Source: a virus. Taken from it: a stretch of DNA of 64,000 nucleotides. Under the pieces are notes generated by a model. That model did not search any database. It had not been told where the DNA came from and saw only the letters and a list, made by a program, of their open reading frames with translations. The stretch is taken from positions 29,041-93,040 of the IMG/VR virus record IMGVR_UViG_3300043395_002359. One strand, 5' to 3'. The position numbers and the translations under genes were made by a program. Shown piece after piece: positions 8,343 to 17,364 of this stretch (position 1 is its first letter; every line of letters starts with the position of its first letter).

Positions 8343-9469
8343 TGGCTAACGTCTATGCGGTAAAAACCGGCAACTGGTCGGACACTACCGTATGGAATAC
8401 GGGTGTGTTGCCGACAAGTGCGGACATAGTTTATTCTAATAATTATATTGTTACTATTGACGCATCGCCCACTGTTCTTGCTTTAACGAATTTAAGCGCA
8501 AGTGGAATCACTCAAGGTGGATACTTTTCAGTAACAAGTGCAAGAACTATAACTTGTACCGGAACTCCTTCTTTTAGTGGTTTTGCTGCTGAAGCTAATA
8601 TTGCTGGTTATAGTCAGGTTGTCATTGTAAATACAGGGCCCTCCGTTGTTTGTACAATTACTGCAAATCCACAAGGCCATGCTGGAACATTAACTACTAC
8701 TGGAAATGGAACCACGTATCTAATCGGAAATACAAGAGGATTTTTGTATCCATCATACGGGCCTGGACTGGCCGTTAGTGGCTCATCTACTGTTTATATG
8801 ACTGGAAATAGTTACGGATGGGGAGGCGCTGGACTAGCGATCAGTGTTGCCAGTGGAGCAGTAATAAATCTTACTGGTAACGTATATGGATCCCAGATAG
8901 GAGGAGACAATGCTCCAGGTATATACGTCGAAGGAACAGCCATTATTACTGGACTTGCCCAAGCGTCTGGCGGCACTACAACCAGAGAAAACTGTGCCGG
9001 TATAAAATTACAGGCAGGAACATTAACTCATGTAGGCAGCGTTATTGCTTCTGTTTATAATTTTGGAATAGAGGGTGGTAGTGGATCTTATACTGCAAGT
9101 TTATCTGGTCCATTTATTGACGCATCTAACGCAAGAAAAGCGGTTCATCTAATTGCCTGGAAATGGGTAAGTAGCCCTTCTGCAACATATTGGGAGATCA
9201 GGACGAATGATTTAGCCTCGACTAGAAAGCTTTATAGTTCGGGGCATCCAGATGCTGCCGTAGGTCAACCTGCAGCATCCAATGTTCGCAGTGGAACGGC
9301 CTATGGACCTTCCGGCGAGCTAACTGGCACTTGTGTCGTGCCAAATCCCAACTCGGTTGGCTATGGCGTTCCTGTTGATAACACAACTGGTACTGCAGTG
9401 CTGTCTGCTAGCGCTGCTAAGGAAGCCTGTAGCAAGGCTATTGTTCCCGCCCTTATCGCCCTAGGTTGA
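8342..9469 (+). CDS. G8-like / beta-helix tail adhesin, copy 1
   Basis: 375 residues. N terminus MANVYAVKTGNWSDTTVWNT resembles the opening of G8-type beta-strand domains (a GxWSDxxxW.G.LP..D pattern). The middle consists of short Thr/Gly/Asn-rich repeats such as VYMTGN, INLTGNVYGS that look like rungs of a parallel beta-helix. The C terminus (NVRSGTAYGPSGELTGTC onward, then SKAIVPALIALG) is nearly shared with the next gene. Most likely a receptor-binding or fibre-associated virion protein. Tandem duplication with the following gene is clear at both ends. Confidence 0.75.
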   Translation: MANVYAVKTGNWSDTTVWNTGVLPTSADIVYSNNYIVTIDASPTVLALTNLSASGITQGGYFSVTSARTITCTGTPSFSGFAAEANIAGYSQVVIVNTGPSVVCTITANPQGHAGTLTTTGNGTTYLIGNTRGFLYPSYGPGLAVSGSSTVYMTGNSYGWGGAGLAISVASGAVINLTGNVYGSQIGGDNAPGIYVEGTAIITGLAQASGGTTTRENCAGIKLQAGTLTHVGSVIASVYNFGIEGGSGSYTASLSGPFIDASNARKAVHLIAWKWVSSPSATYWEIRTNDLASTRKLYSSGHPDAAVGQPAASNVRSGTAYGPSGELTGTCVVPNPNSVGYGVPVDNTTGTAVLSASAAKEACSKAIVPALIALG

Positions 9470-9470
9470 C

Positions 9471-10496
9471 ATGGCAAACGTTTATGCTGTTAAGACTGGT
9501 AATTGGTCTGATACGACTGTATGGAACACGGGAGCACTGCCAACGAGTGCTGATGACGTATTTTCGAATAACTTTACGGTTACGATTGATATTGATGTAT
9601 CGGTAAAAAGTATTCGTGAATATGGAGCCTACAATGGCGGTATTTTTACTATAACAAGCTCAAGAACTGTTTCCAGTACTGATGGATTTTTTATCGGAAC
9701 AAATCAGGGTTTTCTAATAGCATTAGCAACGGGCAGGGTTGTAAATCTAATAGGAAATATCGTTACTGGCACTGGTGGCAATGGGCGTGGTGTTTACATA
9801 TATGGAACAGGGGGCACTGTTAATGTAACTGGTAATATCACATCGAATAATCATACCGGCATACTTTTGGGCGAAGGAAATGCAGTCAATGTTACATTAA
9901 ATGTGACTGGCAACGTCTATGGCAGCGCCGGTAGCTATGGATTTGGTATAGATTTCAACAACTCTACAAGTTTTGTTTATATTACAGGCAATCTTTATTC
10001 TGGCCTTTCTAGTAATGGTCAAGGATGTGCGGTGGGTCTTCCCAGTGGTAGTGCTATTTTTGATCACGTTGGAGCCTGTTATCCGGCGAATGGAAATCCA
10101 GCGTTTTATGGCGCGAGTGGTGGCACTACCGTGACTTTAAGCGGACCATTTTACACATCTGTTAATGGAACTCACTCAATTTTTGCACCAACGTGGAAAT
10201 GGAGATCTGGAGTTGTGCCGACTTTCTATCAAGTTCGGACCTCTGATTTGACTACTATTCGTTCGCTTTATACTGCTGACTATGTTGGCGGCAATCCATC
10301 CGTCAGCAATGTCCGTTCTGGTACTGTCTACGGACCCGCCAACGAACTGACCGGCACTTGTGCTGTTCCCGCTGCCGGATCCGTTGCCCTGGGCGTACCC
10401 GTCGATGCTACTACAGGCACCGCCGTGCTGACCATCGATGCCGTCAAACAGGGCTGCAGCAAGGCCGTTGTGCCCGCATTGATTGCACTGGGCTGA
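9471..10496 (+). CDS. G8-like / beta-helix tail adhesin, copy 2
   Basis: 341 residues, one base after the previous stop. It starts with the same 20 residues as copy 1 and ends with the same SKAVVPALIALG block, while the central beta-helix-like rungs (VNLIGNIVTGTGGNG, VNVTGNITSNN) have diverged and are shorter. This pattern of conserved ends and variable centre fits duplicated adhesins with diversified binding faces. The GC-richer last ~200 bp differ in codon choice from the centre. Confidence 0.75.
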   Translation: MANVYAVKTGNWSDTTVWNTGALPTSADDVFSNNFTVTIDIDVSVKSIREYGAYNGGIFTITSSRTVSSTDGFFIGTNQGFLIALATGRVVNLIGNIVTGTGGNGRGVYIYGTGGTVNVTGNITSNNHTGILLGEGNAVNVTLNVTGNVYGSAGSYGFGIDFNNSTSFVYITGNLYSGLSSNGQGCAVGLPSGSAIFDHVGACYPANGNPAFYGASGGTTVTLSGPFYTSVNGTHSIFAPTWKWRSGVVPTFYQVRTSDLTTIRSLYTADYVGGNPSVSNVRSGTVYGPANELTGTCAVPAAGSVALGVPVDATTGTAVLTIDAVKQGCSKAVVPALIALG

Positions 10497-10534
10497 TTCC
10501 GATAATGGAAAACTATTGGGATTGAATCGATTGA

Positions 10535-11365
10535 GTGATTTTTTCGTCCGCTGATATTGCAAAAATTATTGGTGGCGATCCTGTCATCAGGGCCCTAGCT
10601 CGGGTAAAGATCATTGACGGGCGGCCTCCGCTGGAGCCAAGTAATGAGGTAGTAATATATATTAGTCGCTATCCAGTTGCCACGGAATTTCAGGCGACAT
10701 GGACATTATGGATAGTTGACGTAAATGGCGAACCACTTGATCTTGTTACGGCACAGCTAAGAAAGCTGCTGCCCGGTTTCGCCGTATCCGAGCAAGGGAT
10801 AATAATAAAAGCAACTGTAACCGAGCTTAAGTCTAATAAGACAGAGACAAAGCCCGTCAAAAAGGATCGGCCTGAGCAGTCACTCCTGTCGATGCTACAG
10901 GATAAGTTTGACGAACTAAAGCAGTCAATAGACGACAAGTTATTGCTAGTTGGCCCTGGTAGAGCTGGTCGCGATGGATCACCAGGAAAGGATGGAGCGC
11001 CAGGCCGAGACGGACGCGATGGCAAGGATTTAGTAGCAACAGACACTGAAATAGGGGACCTAAAAGATGTTCACGTAAGCGGTGCCGAAAAAGGTCAATT
11101 CTTAATGTTTGACGGCGCCTCATGGGTCGCCAGATTTGTACCGCAACTGATTCGTGCTTCTGGTGGAGGAGGTGGAAGCGGTACTGGTGGCGGAATAGAG
11201 GAGGCGCCTCTTGACGGCAAATACTATGTTAGACAGAATGGCCAGTGGGTTAGTTTAGTAGACGCTTTAACTGGTCTTGTTGAGATTGACGCTGGCGACT
11301 TTACGCTTGGAGTTGCTGAAACCAATAATTCGAATGAGTTAAATGGTGGCGATTTCAGCCCGTAG
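10535..11365 (+). CDS. Tail fibre protein with short collagen-like segment
   Basis: 276 residues with a GTG start. Residues ~143-170 are a collagen-like run (GRAGRDGSPGKDGAPGRDGR). It is followed by a GDLKDVHVSGAEKGQFLMFD segment and a KYYVRQNGQWVSL segment, both common modules in phage tail fibres. The N-terminal ~90 residues are probably a virion-attachment domain. It precedes the giant collagen-repeat fibre gene and is likely part of the same adsorption apparatus. Confidence 0.75.
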   Translation: MIFSSADIAKIIGGDPVIRALARVKIIDGRPPLEPSNEVVIYISRYPVATEFQATWTLWIVDVNGEPLDLVTAQLRKLLPGFAVSEQGIIIKATVTELKSNKTETKPVKKDRPEQSLLSMLQDKFDELKQSIDDKLLLVGPGRAGRDGSPGKDGAPGRDGRDGKDLVATDTEIGDLKDVHVSGAEKGQFLMFDGASWVARFVPQLIRASGGGGGSGTGGGIEEAPLDGKYYVRQNGQWVSLVDALTGLVEIDAGDFTLGVAETNNSNELNGGDFSP

Positions 11366-11394
11366 CAGGAAAACTAATCTGATTCACAGAAAAT

Positions 11395-14300
11395 ATGACG
11401 ACACCTTCGCCTAGGAATCCAATCAGAATTGCCCGTGGTCTGTATGCAGACTTGTTGGCATCACTGAGCGATCTGAAAGAAGGTGAAATCTGTTTTGCAC
11501 AAGATCAAGACGCGCTGTATATAAAAGAGAATGGTGTATTAACCCTGACATCTGGCGGCGTCAGTGCAGCGCTAGTGATGGAAATCACTGGTATTGACCA
11601 AACCGGCGAACCAATGGGTCATGCCGACGCAACGGAAAGCGATATTTCATTCAACAGTGGTAACAGGATATTCGCTATTGCTCCATCTGGAGTTTCGTTT
11701 GATGTTTGGTGCAAAGGCATCAAGCATACATATCTAAGCGAACAGTCTGTTCAGATACCGGACACGACTGGATTGTATTATATCTATTTTGATGAGAATG
11801 GTGTTCTTCATTATCAGACAACATTCTTTGATCTGCAGAATCAGGCACCAACTGCTTATATTTACTGGAATGCCGCTACTGATCAGGCTGTTTATTTTGC
11901 TGACGAGCGTCACGGCATAGTTCTTGACTGGCAGACGCATGAATACTTGCATCGCACCCGTGGTGCTGCATTTGCGCGTGGATTTGAATTAACTGGTTAT
12001 ACGACTGTTGGCGGTGGTGCAGTTGCCGCTGACGCTCAGATCAGTGTTGAAAATGGTACATTTTACGACGAGGATATTCAGGTTGATGTAGTCCACTCAT
12101 CCACGCCGGCGCAGGATACGTGGCAGCAGGACTTGCAGGGCCCTGCATTGATTCCCGTCATGTGGAGGAACGGTACGTCGTGGAGTATTGATACGGCTAC
12201 CGATTTCCCGCTCAAGGCAGGCACCGCCAGGCCGCAGTATAACCTGGAAGGCATTGGTCAATCATGGACTGCCGTTGATATTGATGCAAACAAATACGTC
12301 AATATGTTCGTTATTGCTACGAACAATCTGAATCATCCGGTAATTGCTATTCTTGGCCAGAAACAACACAACAATGCGGCCGATGCTCAGACCGAGACTT
12401 GGAACACAATCAATCTGACTGGATTTCCATCGCTCGAGTTTCGCCCTTTATATCAGCTCACCTATCAGTGCGGCGCATACGGTAACTCGATCTCGGCAAG
12501 ACTCAGGTCTGCTGTTGATCTGAGGTATAACCAGATCGGTGCAAGTTCTAGCGGCGTTGGTGCAACTGGTCCTGTTGGTGCTACAGGAGCCATTGGCGCT
12601 ACCGGCGTTACTGGTGCTGGCGTTACAGGCGCTACTGGTGTAGATGGTCCGACTGGAGCAAGTGGTCCTATTGGACCTACCGGTCCGATCGGTATTACTG
12701 GCGCTACAGGCATTGCCGGTCCTACTGGGGCCAGCGGTCCTACTGGACCGATTGGCATTACTGGTGCCACTGGCGTGGTCGGCATCAGCGGAGCCACAGG
12801 TATTGAAGGTCCAAGCGGCCCAACTGGTGCCACTGGTCTCATCGGCCCCACTGGTGCGAGTGGCCCAACTGGTCCTATCGGCATCACTGGTGCAACCGGT
12901 GTAGTCGGCGTAACCGGACCAACCGGTGCCACTGGTGTCATTGGCATCAGTGGCGCTACGGGCATCCAAGGATCTACTGGTGCTACCGGAGCAACAGGTG
13001 TCATTGGCATCAGTGGCGCTACTGGCATTCAGGGCTCAACCGGTGCCACGGGCGCAACCGGGGTGGTCGGCGTCACTGGTGCAACTGGTGTAATCGGCAT
13101 TACCGGTCCAACTGGTCCCAGTGGTGTTACTGGCGCTACTGGAGTCATTGGTATCAGCGGTGCCACTGGCATTCAGGGCGAGCCTGGTACAACCGGCGCT
13201 ACTGGTGTTGTTGGCGTAACTGGCGCAACTGGCGTCACCGGTGCCACTGGCGTCATTGGTATCAGCGGTGCAACGGGCCCGAGTGGTCCCACTGGACCTA
13301 CGGGACCGATCGGTATTACCGGTGCGACTGGACCAATTGGCTCAACTGGTGCAACTGGACCACTGCCAGAGACTACTACATATACGGCCAGTTCAATCAC
13401 CACAGTCAGTGGTAACTATGTTTCTGGCAGCCTGGCCAGCATCCAAACATATGGCGATTTCAGTACTGGTAACTACTACAGGGTAGATGACTTAGACGCT
13501 ACAGCACCGGCCTACGAGGTGCGGGTTGGCTTCAGTGGTGTTACTCAATTTAATCGTATTGTATTCAACGTAAACTATACAAATACTTCAGCCCACACGA
13601 TTCGGGTTGAATTATATGACTACGTTAACTCTATATGGGTTGAATTTGGTAGATTTTCTGGACTTGCAACATGGACACAGTTCTTGCTTGGTGTTATTGA
13701 TAGCACGAACTTTATTTCTGGTGGCAATGCATCACTTCGTTTCTATCATCAGTCTAGTGGCAATGCGGTCCACCAGAGCCTGTATGACTACGTGGCACTG
13801 GAAGATTCACTCCAGGGTGGCCAGGGCCCTCGCGGTGCTACCGGTGTAACTGGTCAGGTAGGCGCGACTGGCGTTACTGGCGCAACTGGCGTTGCCGGCA
13901 TCAGTGCAAGCGGTCGTATCTGGTACTTCAGTCAGATCAATTCTGATATTACTGGCTACGAAAGCCTGGTACCTGATTCGCCGGATTCTGCGCCGCAGGA
14001 TGACATGACTGCTGTTACTACAAGTAGCAGTGGTGAGGTGTTGATTGAAGAGTTTGCTACCGTTGCTGGTGATCCTGGAATCGAAGAGATTCCCACTGGT
14101 GAATACGAGATCCGTTTTTGGAGCTATGTATCTAGCAACGATGGCGATACGCGTCTTGTATTCCGTGTTTACAGACGCAGTACTGGTGGTACCGAGACGG
14201 AACTGTTCTATGTTATTTCGCCAGAGATTAACGCCACTACTGCTAGCTACTACAATCAAATCATTGTAAATACTCAGCCAAACGCAATCGATCCCACTGA

Positions 14301-15570
14301 CAGGATCGTCACAAAAGTATACGCAAAAACAACTAGCACCAGCAATATTACTGCACACTTTGTTCATTCTGGCAATACACCCAGTTCCTGGAAGACTGCC
14401 ATTACTTTGGGCTATGTCGGCCCTCAGGGTGCCACAGGCCCGACCGGTGTACAAGGCCCGACCGGCCCGATTGGTATTACTGGGGCAACTGGTCCCGAGG
14501 GACCGACTGGCGCTACCGGCGTTGCTGGGCCGACGGGCGCAAGTGGTGTTATCGGCGTCAGTGGCGCAACTGGAGCGACTGGTGTTGTTGGTGTAAGTGG
14601 CGCTACTGGGGTTGTTGGCGTTTCCGGAGCTACCGGTGCTACTGGCGTTGCTGGTGGCACTGGAGCAACTGGTGCAACTGGTGTTGTTGGCGTATCTGGT
14701 GCTACCGGAGTGATTGGCGTTAGTGGTGCCACTGGCGCTACTGGAGTTGCTGGTATCGATGGAGCTACCGGTGCGACGGGCGTTGCTGGTGGGCCCGGTG
14801 CCACGGGCGCTACTGGCGTGGTCGGTGTTACTGGTGCTACGGGTGTTGACGGTGCTACGGGCGCTACGGGCGCTACGGGCGTGGTTGGTGTAACCGGTGC
14901 TACTGGCGTTCAGGGCGCTACCGGCATCCAAGGCGCTACCGGTCCCACTGGCGCAACGGGAGTGGTCGGTGATCCTGGCGCTACCGGAGCGACTGGTGCT
15001 ACCGGCGTCGTTGGTGTTACTGGTGCCACTGGCGTTACTGGTGATCCTGGCGCCACTGGTGCTACTGGTGTTGGAATCACCGGGGCAACTGGTGTTGTTG
15101 GCGTATCTGGTGCTACTGGTGCCACCGGCGCAACTGGCGTTGCAGGGATTGATGGACCAACTGGTGCAAGCGGTCCGACTGGTCCAACTGGTCCAACTGG
15201 TCCGACGGGACCCACCGGAGCTACCGGCGTAACCGGTGTTGCTGCGCCCAAAGCTATTAGCGTTCTATTCCCAACAAACGCAGAAAAGATTGCAATGTTC
15301 TATACGACATCTGCAATTACAATCAGCGCAATTCGCGTTGTTCTGTCTGGTACTACTCCTAGTGTTACGTTCTCAATCAGGCACGGCTCTGATTTCTCGT
15401 TAGCCGGTACGGAGGTTGTGACTGGCGGCACAACGACTACAAACACTACGACTGGTCAAGCGATAACCACATTCAACGCTGCCTCCATTGCCGCCAATAG
15501 TTTTGTTTGGCTGACGACGACTGCTGTTTCGGGCACTGTTAACTCAATTAATGTCTCCCTGCAATACTAA
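11395..15570 (+). CDS. Giant collagen-repeat tail fibre protein
   Basis: 1391 residues. N terminus ([20 protein letters not shown], then [18 protein letters not shown]) matches the virion-anchoring domain common at the start of phage fibres. A beta domain to residue ~385 is followed by three GXY collagen-like blocks: ~387-660, ~810-838 and ~1010-1283, dominated by GATG, GVTG and GPTG units. Two globular beta domains (~660-805, ~838-1008) and a C-terminal ~110-residue globular tip separate and cap them. The repeats should form trimeric triple-helix shafts joining globular heads. The stop overlaps the next ATG by one base. Confidence 0.88.
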   Translation: MTTPSPRNPIRIARGLYADLLASLSDLKEGEICFAQDQDALYIKENGVLTLTSGGVSAALVMEITGIDQTGEPMGHADATESDISFNSGNRIFAIAPSGVSFDVWCKGIKHTYLSEQSVQIPDTTGLYYIYFDENGVLHYQTTFFDLQNQAPTAYIYWNAATDQAVYFADERHGIVLDWQTHEYLHRTRGAAFARGFELTGYTTVGGGAVAADAQISVENGTFYDEDIQVDVVHSSTPAQDTWQQDLQGPALIPVMWRNGTSWSIDTATDFPLKAGTARPQYNLEGIGQSWTAVDIDANKYVNMFVIATNNLNHPVIAILGQKQHNNAADAQTETWNTINLTGFPSLEFRPLYQLTYQCGAYGNSISARLRSAVDLRYNQIGASSSGVGATGPVGATGAIGATGVTGAGVTGATGVDGPTGASGPIGPTGPIGITGATGIAGPTGASGPTGPIGITGATGVVGISGATGIEGPSGPTGATGLIGPTGASGPTGPIGITGATGVVGVTGPTGATGVIGISGATGIQGSTGATGATGVIGISGATGIQGSTGATGATGVVGVTGATGVIGITGPTGPSGVTGATGVIGISGATGIQGEPGTTGATGVVGVTGATGVTGATGVIGISGATGPSGPTGPTGPIGITGATGPIGSTGATGPLPETTTYTASSITTVSGNYVSGSLASIQTYGDFSTGNYYRVDDLDATAPAYEVRVGFSGVTQFNRIVFNVNYTNTSAHTIRVELYDYVNSIWVEFGRFSGLATWTQFLLGVIDSTNFISGGNASLRFYHQSSGNAVHQSLYDYVALEDSLQGGQGPRGATGVTGQVGATGVTGATGVAGISASGRIWYFSQINSDITGYESLVPDSPDSAPQDDMTAVTTSSSGEVLIEEFATVAGDPGIEEIPTGEYEIRFWSYVSSNDGDTRLVFRVYRRSTGGTETELFYVISPEINATTASYYNQIIVNTQPNAIDPTDRIVTKVYAKTTSTSNITAHFVHSGNTPSSWKTAITLGYVGPQGATGPTGVQGPTGPIGITGATGPEGPTGATGVAGPTGASGVIGVSGATGATGVVGVSGATGVVGVSGATGATGVAGGTGATGATGVVGVSGATGVIGVSGATGATGVAGIDGATGATGVAGGPGATGATGVVGVTGATGVDGATGATGATGVVGVTGATGVQGATGIQGATGPTGATGVVGDPGATGATGATGVVGVTGATGVTGDPGATGATGVGITGATGVVGVSGATGATGATGVAGIDGPTGASGPTGPTGPTGPTGPTGATGVTGVAAPKAISVLFPTNAEKIAMFYTTSAITISAIRVVLSGTTPSVTFSIRHGSDFSLAGTEVVTGGTTTTNTTTGQAITTFNAASIAANSFVWLTTTAVSGTVNSINVSLQY
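12550..13370 (+). repeat. Collagen-like GXY coding repeat, block 1
   Basis: About 270 codons of Gly-X-Y, mainly GAT GVx and GPT G units, within the giant fibre gene. Nucleotide units of 9-18 bp recur with frequent synonymous changes, so the repeat is conserved at protein level more than at DNA level. Confidence 0.9.
14426..15245 (+). repeat. Collagen-like GXY coding repeat, block 3
   Basis: About 270 codons of Gly-X-Y in the C-terminal part of the giant fibre gene, rich in [13 protein letters not shown] units. A much shorter block (about 13826-13910) lies between the two long ones. Confidence 0.9.
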
Positions 15571-16247
15571 TGGCCGTAGCACATAGCGCCGCAAGTGAGT
15601 CAACAACCGGCACAGCACCGGCCGTCAGTGTTGCATCGTTCACCTGGACACATACTCAAACAGGTACTCCGCAAGGTGTACTGATATTCGTATATTGCCT
15701 GAACAGTGCAACCGCTACCGCAACATCTGTTACATATGGCGGCATTACGGTTCCGGCAGTAACTGGTGGTTCTACTTCTGATGCCGCCGGTGAGCCTGGA
15801 CGTATTGATACTTATTTCCTGGGATCCGGCCTACCTGCGGGTAACCAGTCGATTATTGTTAACAGGACAAATAATACTGTGCAGATGTATGCAACTGCAG
15901 CAACAGTAACTGCTCTATATAATACGGAAGTTAATACTGCTGGTATCGTTCTGCTCAGTGCCGACCAGGCACTGGTAGAGCAAAGCGTATCAGATGGCTG
16001 GCCAGGCTCCTTCAGCGTGCGTTATGCAGGCACTTATTCTGGTCTGCAGACACCTCCAACTGCCGGTGCAAACAGCACACTGCTGAACAGTATTGACGCG
16101 GGTAACTTCGGTGCTGCAATGGTCAGAGAAACGACTGCCGGCCAAGGCCCAAGAAACGTCGGTCTGACTGGTGGCTCGGACGACGTTGCCGCCGTTCATC
16201 TTGCGATACGCGAGGTAAGACCAAGACGCGTTGTGTTATACACCTAG
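15570..16247 (+). CDS. Putative tail or fibre-associated beta protein
   Basis: 225 residues; the ATG overlaps the stop of the giant fibre gene (TAATG), so translation is probably coupled. All-beta, Thr/Ser/Ala-rich sequence with a VLIFVYCLNS strand, a TSVTYGGITVPAVTGG motif and an RTNNTVQMYATAATVTALYN segment, an arrangement found in small virion proteins next to fibres. C terminus is basic (REVRPRRVVLYT). No enzyme motif seen. Confidence 0.72.
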   Translation: MAVAHSAASESTTGTAPAVSVASFTWTHTQTGTPQGVLIFVYCLNSATATATSVTYGGITVPAVTGGSTSDAAGEPGRIDTYFLGSGLPAGNQSIIVNRTNNTVQMYATAATVTALYNTEVNTAGIVLLSADQALVEQSVSDGWPGSFSVRYAGTYSGLQTPPTAGANSTLLNSIDAGNFGAAMVRETTAGQGPRNVGLTGGSDDVAAVHLAIREVRPRRVVLYT

Positions 16248-16278
16248 ATTGGAATACTGAATTAGCGATCCTAGCGCC

Positions 16279-16602
16279 TTGAATCCCGCGTCCCTGGATA
16301 TTACTATTCACCAGCGTGCAACGTTCAGGCAGGCGTTTACGCTACCATTTGACTGCACTGGGTATACAGTAGTCGCTCAAGTATGGTCCGAAAAGAGAAG
16401 GTCGCTGCTATTTGAGTTTACTGTTGAATGGATTGATCAGGCTGCCGGCAGTTTTTATCTGGTTGCTGATTACCAGGATACGACAAACATGAAGAAGAAC
16501 GGCATATGGGATTTGATGGTTATTCAACCAAATAACGAGCGGTATTACTGGATTGAAGGCACAGCCATTCTTGACCTTGGCGTAACTGATCCCAATGCCT
16601 GA
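16279..16602 (+). CDS. Baseplate/tail upper-protein-like beta protein
   Basis: 107 residues from a TTG codon. The pattern [20 protein letters not shown], then [20 protein letters not shown], then [11 protein letters not shown] and a final [10 protein letters not shown] matches the small beta domain common in phage tail proteins that bind baseplate or fibre. The stop overlaps the next gene by 8 bp. The TTG start is chosen because no ATG or GTG precedes the conserved part in frame. Confidence 0.7.
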   Translation: MNPASLDITIHQRATFRQAFTLPFDCTGYTVVAQVWSEKRRSLLFEFTVEWIDQAAGSFYLVADYQDTTNMKKNGIWDLMVIQPNNERYYWIEGTAILDLGVTDPNA

Positions 16603-17356
16603 ACTTGATCCTGTTGTAATAACAACCTATGATCAGGTAAACGTTTCGTGTTCCTGTGAGGATCCGCCGCAGATTATTGAACTGCAGGCATCTCCAGTAA
16701 CCGAAACCGTAACTATTGGAGTAGTTGGTCCGCAGGGCTCACCAGGCGCTACAGGCCCCATGGGGCCCACTGGACCAAGCGGAACGATCGGTGTTGATGG
16801 ATCTACCGGGCCAACTGGTCCAAGCGGTCCTACGGGCCCCACAGGCCCCAGTGGCGTTAATGGCCCTACCGGCCCCAGTGGTCCCACAGGCCCCAATGGC
16901 CCTACTGGTCCAGATGGTTCCACTGGACCCACGGGTCCTGTTGGTGCTACAGGCGCTGATGCGCTGTGGAATTTTGTTGGTGAATATAACAATGGCGCTG
17001 ATTACTACCCTGGCGATGTTGTCACCTACAATGGTGGCACGTATTACAGGATAAATGAGCCAAATCCTGGGTACCCGCCGACCGATCCTGCTTATTGGAC
17101 GCCTGTTGCCGAACCCGGAGCATTTGGTGCTACTGGGCCAACCGGTGTTCAGGGTGAGACTGGGCCTACTGGACAAACCGGTGCTACCGGTGTTGGCATT
17201 ACTGGCGCTACAGGAGTTGTCGGCGTTACTGGAGCTACGGGTGTTGTCGGTGCGACTGGTGCAACCGGCCCATCACTCAGGGATAATATCACTACCAGCA
17301 CGGCCGATCCGAGTGGCGGCGTAGATGGCGACATCTGGATTAAGTACACCGCTTGA
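16595..17356 (+). CDS. Collagen-like fibre with chitin-binding-type module
   Basis: 253 residues. Residues ~45-122 are collagen-like ([16 protein letters not shown]). They are followed at ~125-170 by a compact aromatic module, [20 protein letters not shown] then [13 protein letters not shown] and a final W, which is the CBM5/12-type (ChiC/chitin-binding) layout. A second short collagen run follows, then a [15 protein letters not shown] tail motif common in phage fibres. Probably a small adhesin binding glycan on the host surface. Overlaps the previous gene by 8 bp. Confidence 0.78.
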   Translation: MPELDPVVITTYDQVNVSCSCEDPPQIIELQASPVTETVTIGVVGPQGSPGATGPMGPTGPSGTIGVDGSTGPTGPSGPTGPTGPSGVNGPTGPSGPTGPNGPTGPDGSTGPTGPVGATGADALWNFVGEYNNGADYYPGDVVTYNGGTYYRINEPNPGYPPTDPAYWTPVAEPGAFGATGPTGVQGETGPTGQTGATGVGITGATGVVGVTGATGVVGATGATGPSLRDNITTSTADPSGGVDGDIWIKYTA

Positions 17357-17364
17357 GGTAAAGC

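Noticed and set aside
12448-15251. Several long antisense and other-frame ORFs over the collagen repeats
   Set aside because: They are low-complexity shadows (Pro-Val-Ala or Thr-Ser-Gly repeats) produced by the GXY coding repeats.
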